This document shows, piece by piece, positions 43,549 through 52,404 of a stretch of 64,000 nucleotides of DNA; position 1 is the first letter of the stretch, and the number at the start of each line of letters is the position of its first letter. A program made the translations under genes and the position numbers. Origin of the DNA: Evtepia gabavorous. Lineage in GTDB: Bacteria > Bacillota > Clostridia > Oscillospirales > Oscillospiraceae. The notes beneath the pieces are model-generated. The model was given only the letters and a program-made list of their open reading frames with translations. It ran no database searches and had not been told where the DNA came from. The stretch spans positions 62,001 to 126,000 of the forward strand of contig NZ_QQRQ01000004.1 of NCBI RefSeq assembly GCF_003425665.1, written 5' to 3'.

Positions 43549-44853
43549 ATGAGCGAAAAAAAAGCACCGGAGAATAAACGGGAAAAAGAAAAACTGATTC
43601 ATGTTACCGAGGAACAGCTCCAAGCGGGCAAGGCGGAGATCATGAAGATTGTGGCGGGCCTCAACGGCGCGGAGAAGCTGGGGGACCTGCTGGATAAAGG
43701 CCGGAAAAAGGGCCGCCTGTCCTCCGGAGAGCTGATGGAGGCCCTGGAGGAGATTGACCTGGAATCCGAACAGATGGACAAGATCTATGATGTTCTGGAG
43801 AACATGGGCATTGACACCGCGGGGGAAGACTACCTGCCTGAGCTCAGCGGGGATGACATGCCCCCCATTGAGGAGATTGAGGAGATTCCCGAGGAGGAGA
43901 TTGTAGACCCCAATACCCTGGTGGACTCCTTCGGCATCGACGACCCGGTTCGGATGTACTTAAAGGAGATCGGCAAGGTGGACCTGCTCACCAGTGAGCA
44001 GGAGGTGGCCCTGGCCCAGACCATGGTCACCGGCCAGGAGACCAAGCGCCAGCTGGAGGAGATGGAGGCCGAGGGTGTGGCCCTGGACCCGGAGGCCCGG
44101 CGGGAGATGGAAAAGCTGGTCAAGGCGGGGGAGCGGGCCAAGCAGAGTCTGGCGGAGGCCAATCTCCGTCTGGTGGTCTCCATTGCCAAACGCTACGTGG
44201 GCCGGGGGATGCTCTTCCTGGATTTGATTCAGGAGGGGAACCTGGGCCTGATCAAGGCGGTGGAGAAGTTTGACTATACCAAGGGATACAAGTTCTCCAC
44301 CTATGCCACCTGGTGGATTCGCCAGGCCATCACCCGTGCCATCGCGGACCAGGCCCGTACCATCCGCATTCCGGTCCACATGGTGGAGACCATCAACAAG
44401 GTCATCCGCGTCTCCCGCCAGCTCCTCCAGGAGCTGGGCCATGATCCCTCACCAGAGGAGATTTCCGAGGAGATGAACATGCCGGTGGACAAGGTGCGGG
44501 AGATTTTGAAAATTGCCCAAGAGCCTGTCAGCTTGGAAACCCCCATCGGAGAGGAGGAGGATTCCCATCTGGGCGACTTTATTCCTGACGAGGACGCTTC
44601 CGAGCCCTCCGAGGCCGCATCCTTTACCCTGCTGAAGGAACAGCTGGTGGATGTGCTCTCCACCCTCACGCCCCGGGAGGAGAAAGTGCTGAAGCTCCGC
44701 TTTGGCATTGAGGACGGCCGGACCCGCACCCTGGAAGAGGTGGGCAAAGAGTTCAACGTCACTCGGGAACGGATTCGGCAGATTGAAGCCAAGGCCCTGC
44801 GAAAACTGCGCCATCCCAGCCGCTCAAAGAAGCTGAAGGATTTTCTGAACTGA
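43549..44853 (+). CDS. rpoD: Primary sigma factor RpoD (SigA)
   Basis: The housekeeping sigma factor is 434 aa. It has region 1.1 with an acidic stretch (about 85-115), region 1.2 with [12 protein letters not shown], region 2 with [19 protein letters not shown] and [12 protein letters not shown], region 3, and region 4.2 with [20 protein letters not shown]. An ATG at 43540 is in frame but directly abuts the AGGAG ribosome-binding site. ATG 43549 at nine bases is the better start. Terminated by a strong hairpin 10 bp downstream. Confidence 0.97.
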   Translation: MSEKKAPENKREKEKLIHVTEEQLQAGKAEIMKIVAGLNGAEKLGDLLDKGRKKGRLSSGELMEALEEIDLESEQMDKIYDVLENMGIDTAGEDYLPELSGDDMPPIEEIEEIPEEEIVDPNTLVDSFGIDDPVRMYLKEIGKVDLLTSEQEVALAQTMVTGQETKRQLEEMEAEGVALDPEARREMEKLVKAGERAKQSLAEANLRLVVSIAKRYVGRGMLFLDLIQEGNLGLIKAVEKFDYTKGYKFSTYATWWIRQAITRAIADQARTIRIPVHMVETINKVIRVSRQLLQELGHDPSPEEISEEMNMPVDKVREILKIAQEPVSLETPIGEEEDSHLGDFIPDEDASEPSEAASFTLLKEQLVDVLSTLTPREEKVLKLRFGIEDGRTRTLEEVGKEFNVTRERIRQIEAKALRKLRHPSRSKKLKDFLN

Positions 44854-44863
44854 ACAAACACAG

Positions 44864-44903
44864 TCCCCCGTGGCAGGCGGAAGCCTTGCCGCGGGGGATT
44901 TTT
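44864..44903 (+). terminator. Intrinsic terminator after rpoD
   Basis: A long GC-rich stem (44864-44878 with 44883-44898, one bulged T, one G-U pair) has a GGAA tetraloop and is followed by TTTTT. Confidence 0.9.
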
Positions 44904-45005
44904 GTGCCCGTGGACAGAACCGGGACACCGGCAGAGAGGGAAAACAGGGGAGGGACAAAAACGCGGCGGCACGCATACTATGGAGAAAAAAGAGACGGGG
45001 TGTGG

Positions 45006-45656
45006 ATGGGAATGGAGACGCTGCTGCGCTCCCTTTTTGAGACGGGGCTACTGGTCATTGCCTTGTCTGTGGACTCCTTTGTGGCCAGCTTTTCCTATGG
45101 CGCCAATCATATTCGGATGCCATTTCGTTCGGTGGCCTGCATCAGCGGAATTTGCAGCGGAAGCTTGGGGCTCTCTTTGCTTGTGGGCCGCGGCCTCCGA
45201 TCTTATTTGCCGGAGGGGGTCCTGCCTTGGATTTGCTTTCTGCTGCTGGCCGGGCTGGGTATTGTCAAGATTTTTGACAGCTCCCTCAAGGCGCTGATCC
45301 GGCGGCACCGGGACCTGCATAGACAGTGGCAGTTTTCTGCCTTTCACTTTCGCGTGATTCTGAACATTTACGCCAACCCGGAACAGGCAGATCAGGACCG
45401 ATCCGGGGCTTTGTCCGTGGGAGAGGCCACGGCGCTGGCGGTGGCGTTGTCCCTGGACAGCTTGACGGTGGGGGTCGGGGCAGGGTTGGATCAGACGCCG
45501 GTTTTCGCGGCGGTGCTGCTCTCTTTTGTTCTGGGCCTGGCGGCCATCCTGCTGGGCCGCTGGCTGGGAGATAAGCTCATGAGAGGACTTCAGATTGAGG
45601 TGTCTTGGATCAGCGGCCTGATGCTGCTGGTTCTGGCGGGCCTAAAGCTGGTGTGA
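45006..45656 (+). CDS. ytaF: Sporulation membrane protein YtaF
   Basis: This 216-aa membrane protein of the MntP-related YtaF family has about six hydrophobic helices, with the duplicated motifs IALSVDSFVASFSYGA and VALSLDSLTVGVGAGL. The acidic and serine residues in these motifs resemble metal or cation transporters. YtaF is a forespore/mother-cell protein of unknown transport activity in Bacillus. ATG 45006 is taken because the family N-terminus starts there; a second ATG lies two codons on. CATACTAT at 44984-44991 could be a sigma-E-type -10 (one mismatch). Confidence 0.85.
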   Translation: MGMETLLRSLFETGLLVIALSVDSFVASFSYGANHIRMPFRSVACISGICSGSLGLSLLVGRGLRSYLPEGVLPWICFLLLAGLGIVKIFDSSLKALIRRHRDLHRQWQFSAFHFRVILNIYANPEQADQDRSGALSVGEATALAVALSLDSLTVGVGAGLDQTPVFAAVLLSFVLGLAAILLGRWLGDKLMRGLQIEVSWISGLMLLVLAGLKLV

Positions 45657-45691
45657 GCCAGCGCGTCCAAATTGTATGGGAGGGTTTGTAC

Positions 45692-46618
45692 ATGAACGAG
45701 ATTGATCAGAAGTTTGAAGCATTGGCGGCGGAGATTCGGGGACTCAGTGAGAAGGAGATTTACTATCGCATCCGGAAGCACTTTGACCAAGTGCCCCGTG
45801 AAATTCAGAAGAGCTGCATGGACTTTTTCAATCAGTTCAATTATTGGGGCAGGCTTGACCCGGAGAAAGGCGTGTACGAAGAGATCGAAGAGAAAGGGCA
45901 GGCGCTGTTTGCACATATGGAGGACTTTGTCTGGCTGTATCATCACTTGGGGGACTACCGGTCCAAGAAAACCCTCTATGCCATTTTGAACAACTGGTAC
46001 CGCTATGATTTCACCACCACGGCGCAGGCCAAGGAGTATCTCTTTGACGACTATTTTGACCTGGACCTTGTCTCCTGCAGCACGGAGGAGGTGGTTGTGG
46101 ACCTGGGGGCGTTTACAGGGGACACGGTGCTCTCCTACCTGAAAAATTATGGCCAGGACTGCTATAAACGGATTTACTGCTATGAGATTACCCCCAAGAT
46201 CTTTGCCCTGCTGCGGAAAAATCTGGAGCAGTACAGGGACATCGAGTTTCGTATGAAGGGGGTGGCGGATACCGAGGGAACCATGTTCCTGGTCAGCAAC
46301 CAGACCAGTGCCTCGGCCAATACCCTTGGGCAGGAGCGTGGGGAGGAGGTTCCTGTGACCACTCTGGATCAGGATATCACCGAGCCGGTGACGCTGATCA
46401 AAGCGGATATTGAGGGGTTTGAACAGAAAGCCCTGGAAGGGGCGAAGCATCATATTTTGAACGATCACCCCAAGCTCCTCTTTTCCGTGTATCACAACAA
46501 TGAGGACCTCTGGAAGATCCCTCAGCGGATTCACCAGATATCCCCAGAGTATCGCTTCTACCTGCGCTTCAAAAGTTCTCCTCTCTATCCCACGGAGATC
46601 ACGCTGTTCGCCCTCTGA
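45692..46618 (+). CDS. FkbM-family methyltransferase
   Basis: This 308-aa protein has an N-terminal helical region of about 125 residues not found in minimal FkbM domains, then a SAM-dependent Rossmann domain. The domain contains VVVDLGAFTGDTVLSYL, IYCYEITPKIFALLRKNL, VTTLDQDI and LIKADIEGFEQKALEGA. FkbM enzymes are O-methyltransferases, often on glycans or polyketides; the substrate here is unknown. ATG 45692 follows GGGAGGG. It is alone between ytaF and a bidirectional terminator. Confidence 0.82.
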   Translation: MNEIDQKFEALAAEIRGLSEKEIYYRIRKHFDQVPREIQKSCMDFFNQFNYWGRLDPEKGVYEEIEEKGQALFAHMEDFVWLYHHLGDYRSKKTLYAILNNWYRYDFTTTAQAKEYLFDDYFDLDLVSCSTEEVVVDLGAFTGDTVLSYLKNYGQDCYKRIYCYEITPKIFALLRKNLEQYRDIEFRMKGVADTEGTMFLVSNQTSASANTLGQERGEEVPVTTLDQDITEPVTLIKADIEGFEQKALEGAKHHILNDHPKLLFSVYHNNEDLWKIPQRIHQISPEYRFYLRFKSSPLYPTEITLFAL

Positions 46619-46627
46619 TGGAGGGGG

Positions 46628-46670
46628 AAAGGGGCCCCCGGGCTGGTACGCCTGGGGGCCCCTTTTTTGA
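46628..46670 (+). terminator. Intrinsic terminator between convergent genes
   Basis: A 16-bp stem (46628-46643 with 46650-46665, one G-U pair) has a 6-nt loop and ends in TTTTTT on the plus strand. On the minus strand it follows the carboxypeptidase stop by 14 bp with a shorter T-run. Confidence 0.9.
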
Positions 46671-46683
46671 CCAAGGGAAACCG

Positions 46684-47406
46684 CTACCTCTGGAGAAACT
46701 CTTCCAGACACAGACCGGATTGCCGGATGGCCTGGGCATATTCCCGCCCGACATACCGGTAATGCCAGGGCTCGTAAATAATCCCCGTCTTCTCCTCCTT
46801 GTCAGGGGGATAGCGAAGAATGAAGCCGTACTCCCAGCAGTGCTCCATCAGCCACTGCTGGACCGCGGTGTCCTCCTGGGCTCGGTTCAGCACTTGATTT
46901 TGGGTGTCCACAATGTCCACGGCCAGGCCCAGCTGGTGCTCGCTGGTGCCCGGGACCGCCACCTCCTTGGCCGCTTTGGCCATGGCCTCCGACCGGCTGT
47001 TTCCCCGGGCGATCTGCTTTTGCACCAGATTGTTGTAGAGCTGGGTCTGCTTTTCCTGGGTCCGGTAGGAGGAACAGAGGAGCGGTGCATGTCCCGCGGC
47101 GCGGCAGTCGGCCAGCATGGCCTCCAGGTCGGCGGCGCAGCGGGAGTCTACCTGGTGTCCGTTCTCGACCTGGGTCAGCTGGGGCTGGTATCCTTCGGGC
47201 AGGGGATGCCAGGGATTGACCAGGCACAGGCGCCAGTCCGCCGGGTCTGGGGTCTCCTCTTGGGACACCGGGGTGGGCGGCACAGCCTGGGAGACCGGTG
47301 CGGCGTTGGAGTCAGGCGAGACCTCTTGGGAGAGGCCGAACCAGATCAGTCCGACCGAAAGAGCGGCCAGCAGCCCCAGGGAAAGGAGAATGCGGTTCTT
47401 TTGCAT
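46684..47406 (-). CDS. D-alanyl-D-alanine carboxypeptidase (M15B, VanY/DacB-like)
   Basis: This 240-aa secreted or membrane-anchored enzyme trims peptidoglycan stem peptides. It has an N-terminal hydrophobic segment (ILLSLGLLAALSVGLIWFG) followed by a Pro/Thr-rich linker. The M15 zinc site has SSYRTQEKQTQLYNN, SEHQLGLAVDIVD and EPWHYRYVG. GAGGTGAAG precedes the ATG. The location between a methyltransferase and a sensor operon gives no specific link; vancomycin resistance is not implied without vanHAX genes. Confidence 0.92.
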   Translation of the reverse strand: MQKNRILLSLGLLAALSVGLIWFGLSQEVSPDSNAAPVSQAVPPTPVSQEETPDPADWRLCLVNPWHPLPEGYQPQLTQVENGHQVDSRCAADLEAMLADCRAAGHAPLLCSSYRTQEKQTQLYNNLVQKQIARGNSRSEAMAKAAKEVAVPGTSEHQLGLAVDIVDTQNQVLNRAQEDTAVQQWLMEHCWEYGFILRYPPDKEEKTGIIYEPWHYRYVGREYAQAIRQSGLCLEEFLQR

Positions 47407-47487
47407 GGAATCTTCACCTCACAGTTTGTAAGGAAAAGATACCAGGGCGCTCCCTCCAATACGCCGCATTTCGACATCAAAACAGCA

Positions 47488-48294
47488 TCAGACGCCGGCA
47501 CCATTGAAAGAAAGGACAAAGAAATCCCATTTTTCCTGGGAAGAGTTGGACACGGAGGTTTGACTGGTTCGCAGACTCAAGTTGACTTGCTCCCCCTTCT
47601 GATCGGTAAAAGGCAGGAGATAGCCGGGGGGATAGAGGGGCAGCAGGGCGGAAAACTGTGCTGCGTCCAAGTTGTAGTATTGCTGGCAGAATTGGCGCAT
47701 TTGCACGGCGTCCTCCATGGAAAAGGCGGCTTCTGCGGTGTTTGTCGCGGGAATCCGATAGGAAAAGGCCAGCATTTTCCCTGTTTCATCATCTAAAATC
47801 AGGTCCAACTGGTGGCCGGTGCTGCCGGAAAAGGAGCAGTTCCAAAACACTGCGGCGGAGGGATTTGCCGTGTCCGCAGCGAAGTAGTCCTGGGAGGGGG
47901 TGGATTCCTGGGAGGAGGTAACGGAGAGATTGCTCACCGCCACAAAGGGGGTGGCGGAATGCAGGGTCCACAGACTGGGGTTGAAGAGCTGGTCCAGGGA
48001 GAAAAAGCAAAGGGGATACTCCGCCATGACATTCAGAGCCGTTTGCGCGGCTTCCTCCGCCTGCTGGGCGGACAGCCGGGTACTGGCCTGGGTCAAGGCG
48101 ACAACGCTGTATCCATTGGCCGCCAGCTTTAAGTGGTCTATGAGGTCTGCCAGGTGCAGGGGGGCGGTTTCATACTGCACTGTGGTGTGGCCCAGTGCCC
48201 GGTCCTGCCAGGCCGCCCCCATCCAGGGCAGGAAAAAACCGACGCTCACCAGCAGAGCAGCCAGGAGGGGGAGAAGAAAACGAAGGGACTTCAT
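47488..48294 (-). CDS. Exported protein of unknown function in a two-component operon
   Basis: I do not recognise this 268-aa protein. It has an N-terminal signal-anchor (FLLPLLAALLVSVGFFLPWM) and an extracytoplasmic domain of mixed alpha/beta character without clear catalytic motifs. It overlaps the upstream sensor kinase by four bases (ATGA) and is the last gene of that operon. It could be an accessory sensor or the regulated output of the two-component pair. No terminator is obvious downstream. Confidence 0.7.
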   Translation of the reverse strand: MKSLRFLLPLLAALLVSVGFFLPWMGAAWQDRALGHTTVQYETAPLHLADLIDHLKLAANGYSVVALTQASTRLSAQQAEEAAQTALNVMAEYPLCFFSLDQLFNPSLWTLHSATPFVAVSNLSVTSSQESTPSQDYFAADTANPSAAVFWNCSFSGSTGHQLDLILDDETGKMLAFSYRIPATNTAEAAFSMEDAVQMRQFCQQYYNLDAAQFSALLPLYPPGYLLPFTDQKGEQVNLSLRTSQTSVSNSSQEKWDFFVLSFNGAGV

Positions 48295-49688
48295 GGGCGG
48301 CCTCCTTCCAAAGAAACGGTCACGGTGGTTCCCTGCCCCAGGGTGCTCTCGAAGGTGATGCGGCCTTGGTGCAGCACGGCGATCTTTTCGCACAGAGCCA
48401 GGCCCAGCCCCGCGCCGCCCTGGGCCCGGGCCCGGGATTTGTCCACCCGGTAGAAGGCCTCGGTCAGGTGGGAGAGGACCTCCGGGGGCATTCCTCTGCC
48501 GGTGTCCTGGACGGTGAGGCGGCACCCGCGCTCGGTCATCTGGCAGGATATGGAGATGGTGCCCTGGGCCCCGATGGCCTTCCGGCTGTTGTCGATGAGG
48601 TTCAGCACCAGGGAACGAAACAGGTCAGGTTCCAGCAGACACAGCCCAGGCTCCCATTGGGTGGTGAGGACAATTCCCTGCCGCGCCAGTCCGGGGGACA
48701 GGTGGGCGGTGAGGTCCTGCAGAAGATCCGCCGGGGCGGCGGGAACCAGGGAAAGGGCCTGGTGTTCCGCCAGATACAGCTCCAAGAGCTTGAGGGAGAG
48801 CCGCTCCAGCCGCTTGCCCTCGGAAAAAATATAGTCTGCGGCGTTGGCCTGCTCCTCTGGGGAGAGAGTACCCCGGCGCAGCAGGTCCGCGTACCCCAGG
48901 ATGGAGGTCATCGGGGTTTTGAGCTCGTGGGTAAAGCTCCCGATGAAGCGGTCCTGTCCCTCCATGGTGGCCTTGAGCGCGGCAAAATTGGCCTCCTGGC
49001 GGGCGGCCATGGCGTCAAATTCCCGAGCCAGCGCCCCCAGCTCGTCCTGGGTCTGCACTCCGCTGCGGCGGGACAGGTCCCCGGCGGCCAGCGCCTGGGC
49101 GGTTTGGGAGAGCTTGTCCAGGGGGCGGGTAAGAAACCAGGCGATACTGTACGACAGGCCGGCGCACACCACAAAGAGAATAGCGAAAATCTTTCCGTGG
49201 GCCTGCTGCTGCTGCTGGCGGGTCTGATAGATGGAGGAGATGTCGTAGGCCACATTGAGAATCAGGGGTTCCCCCTGAATCTCCAACTGGCCGGCCAGTT
49301 GGAGATACTGCTTGCCTCCATAGGAGAAGGCCGACTGGGCGTAGTGCGTCTCATCCACCTGCTCCCTCAGGTCTAAGAAGCCATCCGATATACTTCCTTG
49401 GGAGAGAAACTCCTGCTCTGTCTCCAGGGAGAGGGCCGACCAGGACTTGTTGCCTTGGGCGGACAGCTGCTGGAGCACCTGGACCACATCCTGGGGCTGG
49501 GACCAGACCTCTACCGTTTCTACCAACTGCAAGGTGCGGACGAGAAGCGCATAGGCGGATCTGGCGGCAGCCTGTTCCCGCTCCAGAGCGTTCTGAAAGG
49601 AGAAGGAGATCAGCGCACAGCTGCCAGCGCCGAAGAGGAGAGAGACCAGGCAGACCATGCACAGGGTGGTTTTCAGGCGAAATTTCAT
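48291..49688 (-). CDS. Sensor histidine kinase
   Basis: This 465-aa membrane kinase has two transmembrane helices (about 7-29 and 173-193) around an extracytoplasmic sensor domain. A HAMP domain (RPLDKLSQTAQALAAGDLSRR) follows, then HisKA with the phospho-histidine in SFTHELKTPMTSILGYADLL near residue 260, and HATPase with NLIDNSRKAIG and VQDTGRGMPPEVL. It overlaps the response regulator by four bases. The signal is unknown. Confidence 0.94.
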   Translation of the reverse strand: MKFRLKTTLCMVCLVSLLFGAGSCALISFSFQNALEREQAAARSAYALLVRTLQLVETVEVWSQPQDVVQVLQQLSAQGNKSWSALSLETEQEFLSQGSISDGFLDLREQVDETHYAQSAFSYGGKQYLQLAGQLEIQGEPLILNVAYDISSIYQTRQQQQQAHGKIFAILFVVCAGLSYSIAWFLTRPLDKLSQTAQALAAGDLSRRSGVQTQDELGALAREFDAMAARQEANFAALKATMEGQDRFIGSFTHELKTPMTSILGYADLLRRGTLSPEEQANAADYIFSEGKRLERLSLKLLELYLAEHQALSLVPAAPADLLQDLTAHLSPGLARQGIVLTTQWEPGLCLLEPDLFRSLVLNLIDNSRKAIGAQGTISISCQMTERGCRLTVQDTGRGMPPEVLSHLTEAFYRVDKSRARAQGGAGLGLALCEKIAVLHQGRITFESTLGQGTTVTVSLEGGRP

Positions 49689-50344
49689 AGGGGCGTCTCC
49701 AGACGGTAGCCGATCTTGTTCACAGCCTGCAGCGCCTTTTCCCAGCCCACTTTTTTCCGCAGACGCTGGACGTGCAGGTCCACGGTTTTGCTGCCGTAGG
49801 CCAGTTCTCCGCCCCAGACCCGTTCATAAATGGTGTCCCGGTAGAGGGCGGCGTTGGGGTTGTGAAGAAAGAGAAGCAGCAGGTCGTACTCTTTGGGGGT
49901 CAGGGAGACCTCCTCCTCCCCCCGCCAGACTTTCCGGGCCCGGGGGTCCACCCGCACCCCTGCCAGGGAGAGGGTCTCCTCGGTTTTGTGAAACCGGCGC
50001 AGGACCGTTTCCACCCGGGCCAGAAGCTCGGCCACGTCAAAGGGCTTGACAATATAGTCCTCGGCCCCCAATTTCAGCCCCTTCACCCGGTCGGCCACCG
50101 CCGACCGGGCGGTGACGAAGATCACAGGAAGCTCCAGGGACTGGAAGTATTCCAAAAGGGTGAAGCCATCGGTGCGGGGAAGCATGACGTCCACCAGGGC
50201 CAGGTCATAGTTCCCGGCAGCCGCCAGGTCCGCGGCCTGATCCCCATCTGGGGCATGGTCGCAGAGATAGCCGGCCGACTTTAGGGTCAGGCGGATCAGA
50301 TCGGCAATGGGCAGTTCATCTTCTACGATTAAAATTTTAGGCAA
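49685..50344 (-). CDS. OmpR-family response regulator
   Basis: This 219-aa protein has a receiver domain (IVEDELPIADLIR, phospho-acceptor aspartate in LVDVMLPRTDGF, TARSAVADRVKGL and KPFDVAELL) and a winged-helix DNA-binding domain (LTPKEYDLLLLFLHN, SKTVDLHVQRLRKKVG). The start is TTG 50344, eight bases after AAGGAGGG. Upstream in-frame ATGs lie before that site and are not supported. It heads a three-gene operon with the kinase and an exported protein. Confidence 0.93.
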   Translation of the reverse strand: MPKILIVEDELPIADLIRLTLKSAGYLCDHAPDGDQAADLAAAGNYDLALVDVMLPRTDGFTLLEYFQSLELPVIFVTARSAVADRVKGLKLGAEDYIVKPFDVAELLARVETVLRRFHKTEETLSLAGVRVDPRARKVWRGEEEVSLTPKEYDLLLLFLHNPNAALYRDTIYERVWGGELAYGSKTVDLHVQRLRKKVGWEKALQAVNKIGYRLETPL

Positions 50345-50371
50345 TGAAAATCCCTCCTTGCTTGTGTGCAT

Positions 50372-50402
50372 AGCATACCACAAAAAGGCATCCAAACGGC
50401 AA
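50372..50402 (-). promoter_or_regulatory. Putative promoter of the two-component operon
   Basis: On the minus strand TATGCT (50377-50372) is preceded by TGG, an extended -10. TTGCCG lies 19 bp upstream, a longer spacer than ideal. Confidence 0.45.
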
Positions 50403-50418
50403 CGAATGGTTTCCCAGA

Positions 50419-50448
50419 CAAAAAAACCGGAGGGCATGCCCTCCGGTT
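50419..50448 (-). terminator. Intrinsic terminator after the lipoprotein gene
   Basis: A perfect 24-base palindrome at 50425-50448 (stem AACCGGAGGGC) is followed on the minus strand by a run of T. It separates the DUF975/lipoprotein unit from the two-component operon. Confidence 0.9.
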
Positions 50449-50454
50449 GGGTGT

Positions 50455-51360
50455 TTAGGACGCGGAATCCGTCCAGTGAATCTGCGCGGTGCAGGAGCCA
50501 GTTTGCAGGGTATGGAGCTGGTCCGGCAGCACCGGGACATAAGACAGGAATTGCAGGAACAATGGTGGGTCTCCTTCTACGCCGGATAGTTGAAAGCCCG
50601 GGATGGGTTGTCCGGAGGCATCCAGGAGAGCGGTGCTTTCCAGGAGAGCATCCGGGTCCAATGTGTCCCCCTTCTGTAAGGTGACACAGGCGGAGAAGGG
50701 AGAGAAGAAGCCAGTTCCCACCATGGTTCCCTCTTGGTCCGTCAGGGTAGCTTCCTGGACGGGAGCCTGGGTCTCTACCGTCCAGTGAAACAGATGGGTT
50801 GAGGTTTCACCGTAGGGATTTGACAGGGACAGGGTGACCTCTTTGCCGGGGGTGAGTACGGGTTGCCGGTAGGTAATGGAGAGCATATAGCGTACTGTAT
50901 TTTCTGAGAGCTGAATTCCCTGCTGTCCGATGCCATCAGGGGTGTTTTCAAGGGGATCGGACTCTGGGGGCGTCTCCATGGTAAAATCAAAAGTCGCGCC
51001 GCCATAAAAGGGAGAGGAGGCGTCTGAAACGGGAGGAGCGGAGAGGTCCACAGGGTCCGGAAAAGTGAGATCCACGGTCAGATACAGCGTCATGGCATCC
51101 CCCACGACGCTGCGGAGGGTGGCTGTGACACCGTTGTTTTCACTGGTTATGTCCAGCGTCTGGGTGCAGGCGGCCAGGGTGGCCTGGTCCAGCTGGCTTA
51201 GGTCCAGGTAACTGTTCAGAGGGTCATTGGGGTCCAGGCGAATCTGGGCCTCATCCCCGCCGTCGGCGGGCATGGGGACGGCGGTTTCCTCCTTCTGCTG
51301 CCCACAGGCAGCACAGAACAGGAAAGCCAGCAGCAAGCAGGCGAGCAGAACCTTTTTCAT
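50455..51360 (-). CDS. Predicted lipoprotein of unknown function
   Basis: This 301-aa protein has a lipoprotein signal peptide (KKVLLACLLLAFLFCAAC, lipobox with Cys near residue 19), then an acidic linker and a beta-rich extracytoplasmic domain. The domain wording (MTLYLTVDLTFP, MLSITYRQPVLTPGKEVTLSLSNP) resembles DUF4179-like immunoglobulin-type domains, but I cannot assign a family with confidence. It is probably co-transcribed with the DUF975 gene 15 bp upstream. Confidence 0.72.
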   Translation of the reverse strand: MKKVLLACLLLAFLFCAACGQQKEETAVPMPADGGDEAQIRLDPNDPLNSYLDLSQLDQATLAACTQTLDITSENNGVTATLRSVVGDAMTLYLTVDLTFPDPVDLSAPPVSDASSPFYGGATFDFTMETPPESDPLENTPDGIGQQGIQLSENTVRYMLSITYRQPVLTPGKEVTLSLSNPYGETSTHLFHWTVETQAPVQEATLTDQEGTMVGTGFFSPFSACVTLQKGDTLDPDALLESTALLDASGQPIPGFQLSGVEGDPPLFLQFLSYVPVLPDQLHTLQTGSCTAQIHWTDSAS

Positions 51361-51375
51361 GGGGGCACTCCTTTC

Positions 51376-52155
51376 TCACTGGGGGAGGGGCTGAACACCG
51401 GGCAGTTCTTCCAACGTGGCAATGCCGTTTTCCAGGGCGCGTGTCCGCAGGAAACGGTACATCTCGGCCTGGGTTGCGTAGCAGTAGGGATTCACGTAAA
51501 AGATGCCAAGAATACCCAACGTGCATACATCCAGCAGGTACCAGCCCAGAAAGCTCAAGAAAGTAACAAAGATGTCCCACTTGTAGCCCTGGGTCATATC
51601 CAGGCTCAAGCGGATGACCCGTCTGTAATGCAGGTGTGGGTTTTCCGCCAGGATGAAGGGGACGGCAAAGTACCCTAAGCTGCGGATGATTCCCGGGACA
51701 ATGAGCAGCAGAAACCAAAGGGCATTGAACAAGCGCCGCAGGAACTGGGTGAGCACCACATTGCCGTAGTTGGCGTTGAAGCCGAAAGCAACCCGAGAAA
51801 AAGGAACTTTGTGGGTTGGGGAACTCTCCAGCAGGAACCGGCAGGCCCCCACTTCAAAGGGACCGCTGACCAGAAACAGGATCACAAGCCACGCCGTGCC
51901 CAGGGAAATGGAAAAGAGGGCCAAGGGATTGGTGTAGTATTCCACGGTATACAGAAACTCCAAGGGGCCGTAAAGCGCAAGGTCTTGACAAATCGCGATA
52001 CAGTTTGTCACCGTCTCATGGATCCTTGTGGGGAGGAAATCCCCCATTAGAAGCAGCAGGAGAAGAATCCCCCCTACCATGGGCCAGTAGTTGGCGAGGA
52101 AAGCGGCCTTTCCTGTCTGCTTATATTCTAAGCGATTCCAACGGGTTGTCTCCAT
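51376..52155 (-). CDS. DUF975 integral membrane protein
   Basis: This 259-aa membrane protein has about five or six hydrophobic helices. The DUF975 features are KQTGKAAFLANYWPMVGGILL at the start, LVSGPFEVGACRFLLE, and a later VIRLSLDMTQGYKWDIFVTFLS motif in pieces. The function is unknown. ATG 52155 follows AAAGGAGGACATAT. A strong sigma-A promoter lies upstream, and the lipoprotein gene is downstream. Confidence 0.84.
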   Translation of the reverse strand: METTRWNRLEYKQTGKAAFLANYWPMVGGILLLLLLMGDFLPTRIHETVTNCIAICQDLALYGPLEFLYTVEYYTNPLALFSISLGTAWLVILFLVSGPFEVGACRFLLESSPTHKVPFSRVAFGFNANYGNVVLTQFLRRLFNALWFLLLIVPGIIRSLGYFAVPFILAENPHLHYRRVIRLSLDMTQGYKWDIFVTFLSFLGWYLLDVCTLGILGIFYVNPYCYATQAEMYRFLRTRALENGIATLEELPGVQPLPQ

Positions 52156-52199
52156 ATATGTCCTCCTTTGCATGCGAGGGGGCAAATAGGGTCAATTTC

Positions 52200-52228
52200 A
52201 TTATAGGGGATTTTTCTCCAGCCGTCAA
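52200..52228 (-). promoter_or_regulatory. Sigma-A-type promoter of the DUF975-lipoprotein unit
   Basis: On the minus strand TTGACG (52228-52223) and TATAAT (52205-52200) have a 17-bp spacer, one base from consensus. Confidence 0.85.
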
Positions 52229-52301
52229 TGGAAGGATGCTGTGCGTGGGTTTTCCATGAAAACCAAGGAGACCCTTCCGCCCTTTCTGTGGGCTTCGCCA
52301 C

Positions 52302-52330
52302 TTGTAATTTCTGACAGATTGAGGTAAGAT
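52302..52330 (+). promoter_or_regulatory. Probable promoter of the ThrE-type exporter genes
   Basis: TTGTAA (52302-52307) and TAAGAT (52325-52330) have a 17-bp spacer. It is divergent from the DUF975 promoter about 75 bp away. Confidence 0.6.
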
Positions 52331-52404
52331 ATGGCATCCTCCCAGCATGTGGTCCATCAAGAGGACGGGGAGGAGATGTGATGTGACAGGAGAGGAGGAC
52401 GCCA

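Noticed and set aside
44886-45005. Extended N-terminus of ytaF
   Set aside because: The extension would begin inside the rpoD terminator. The family N-terminus and the membrane topology fit ATG 45006.
46684-47406. Vancomycin-resistance role for the VanY-like carboxypeptidase
   Set aside because: No vanH, vanA/B/D or vanX homologue is nearby, and such M15 enzymes are common cell-wall trimming enzymes.
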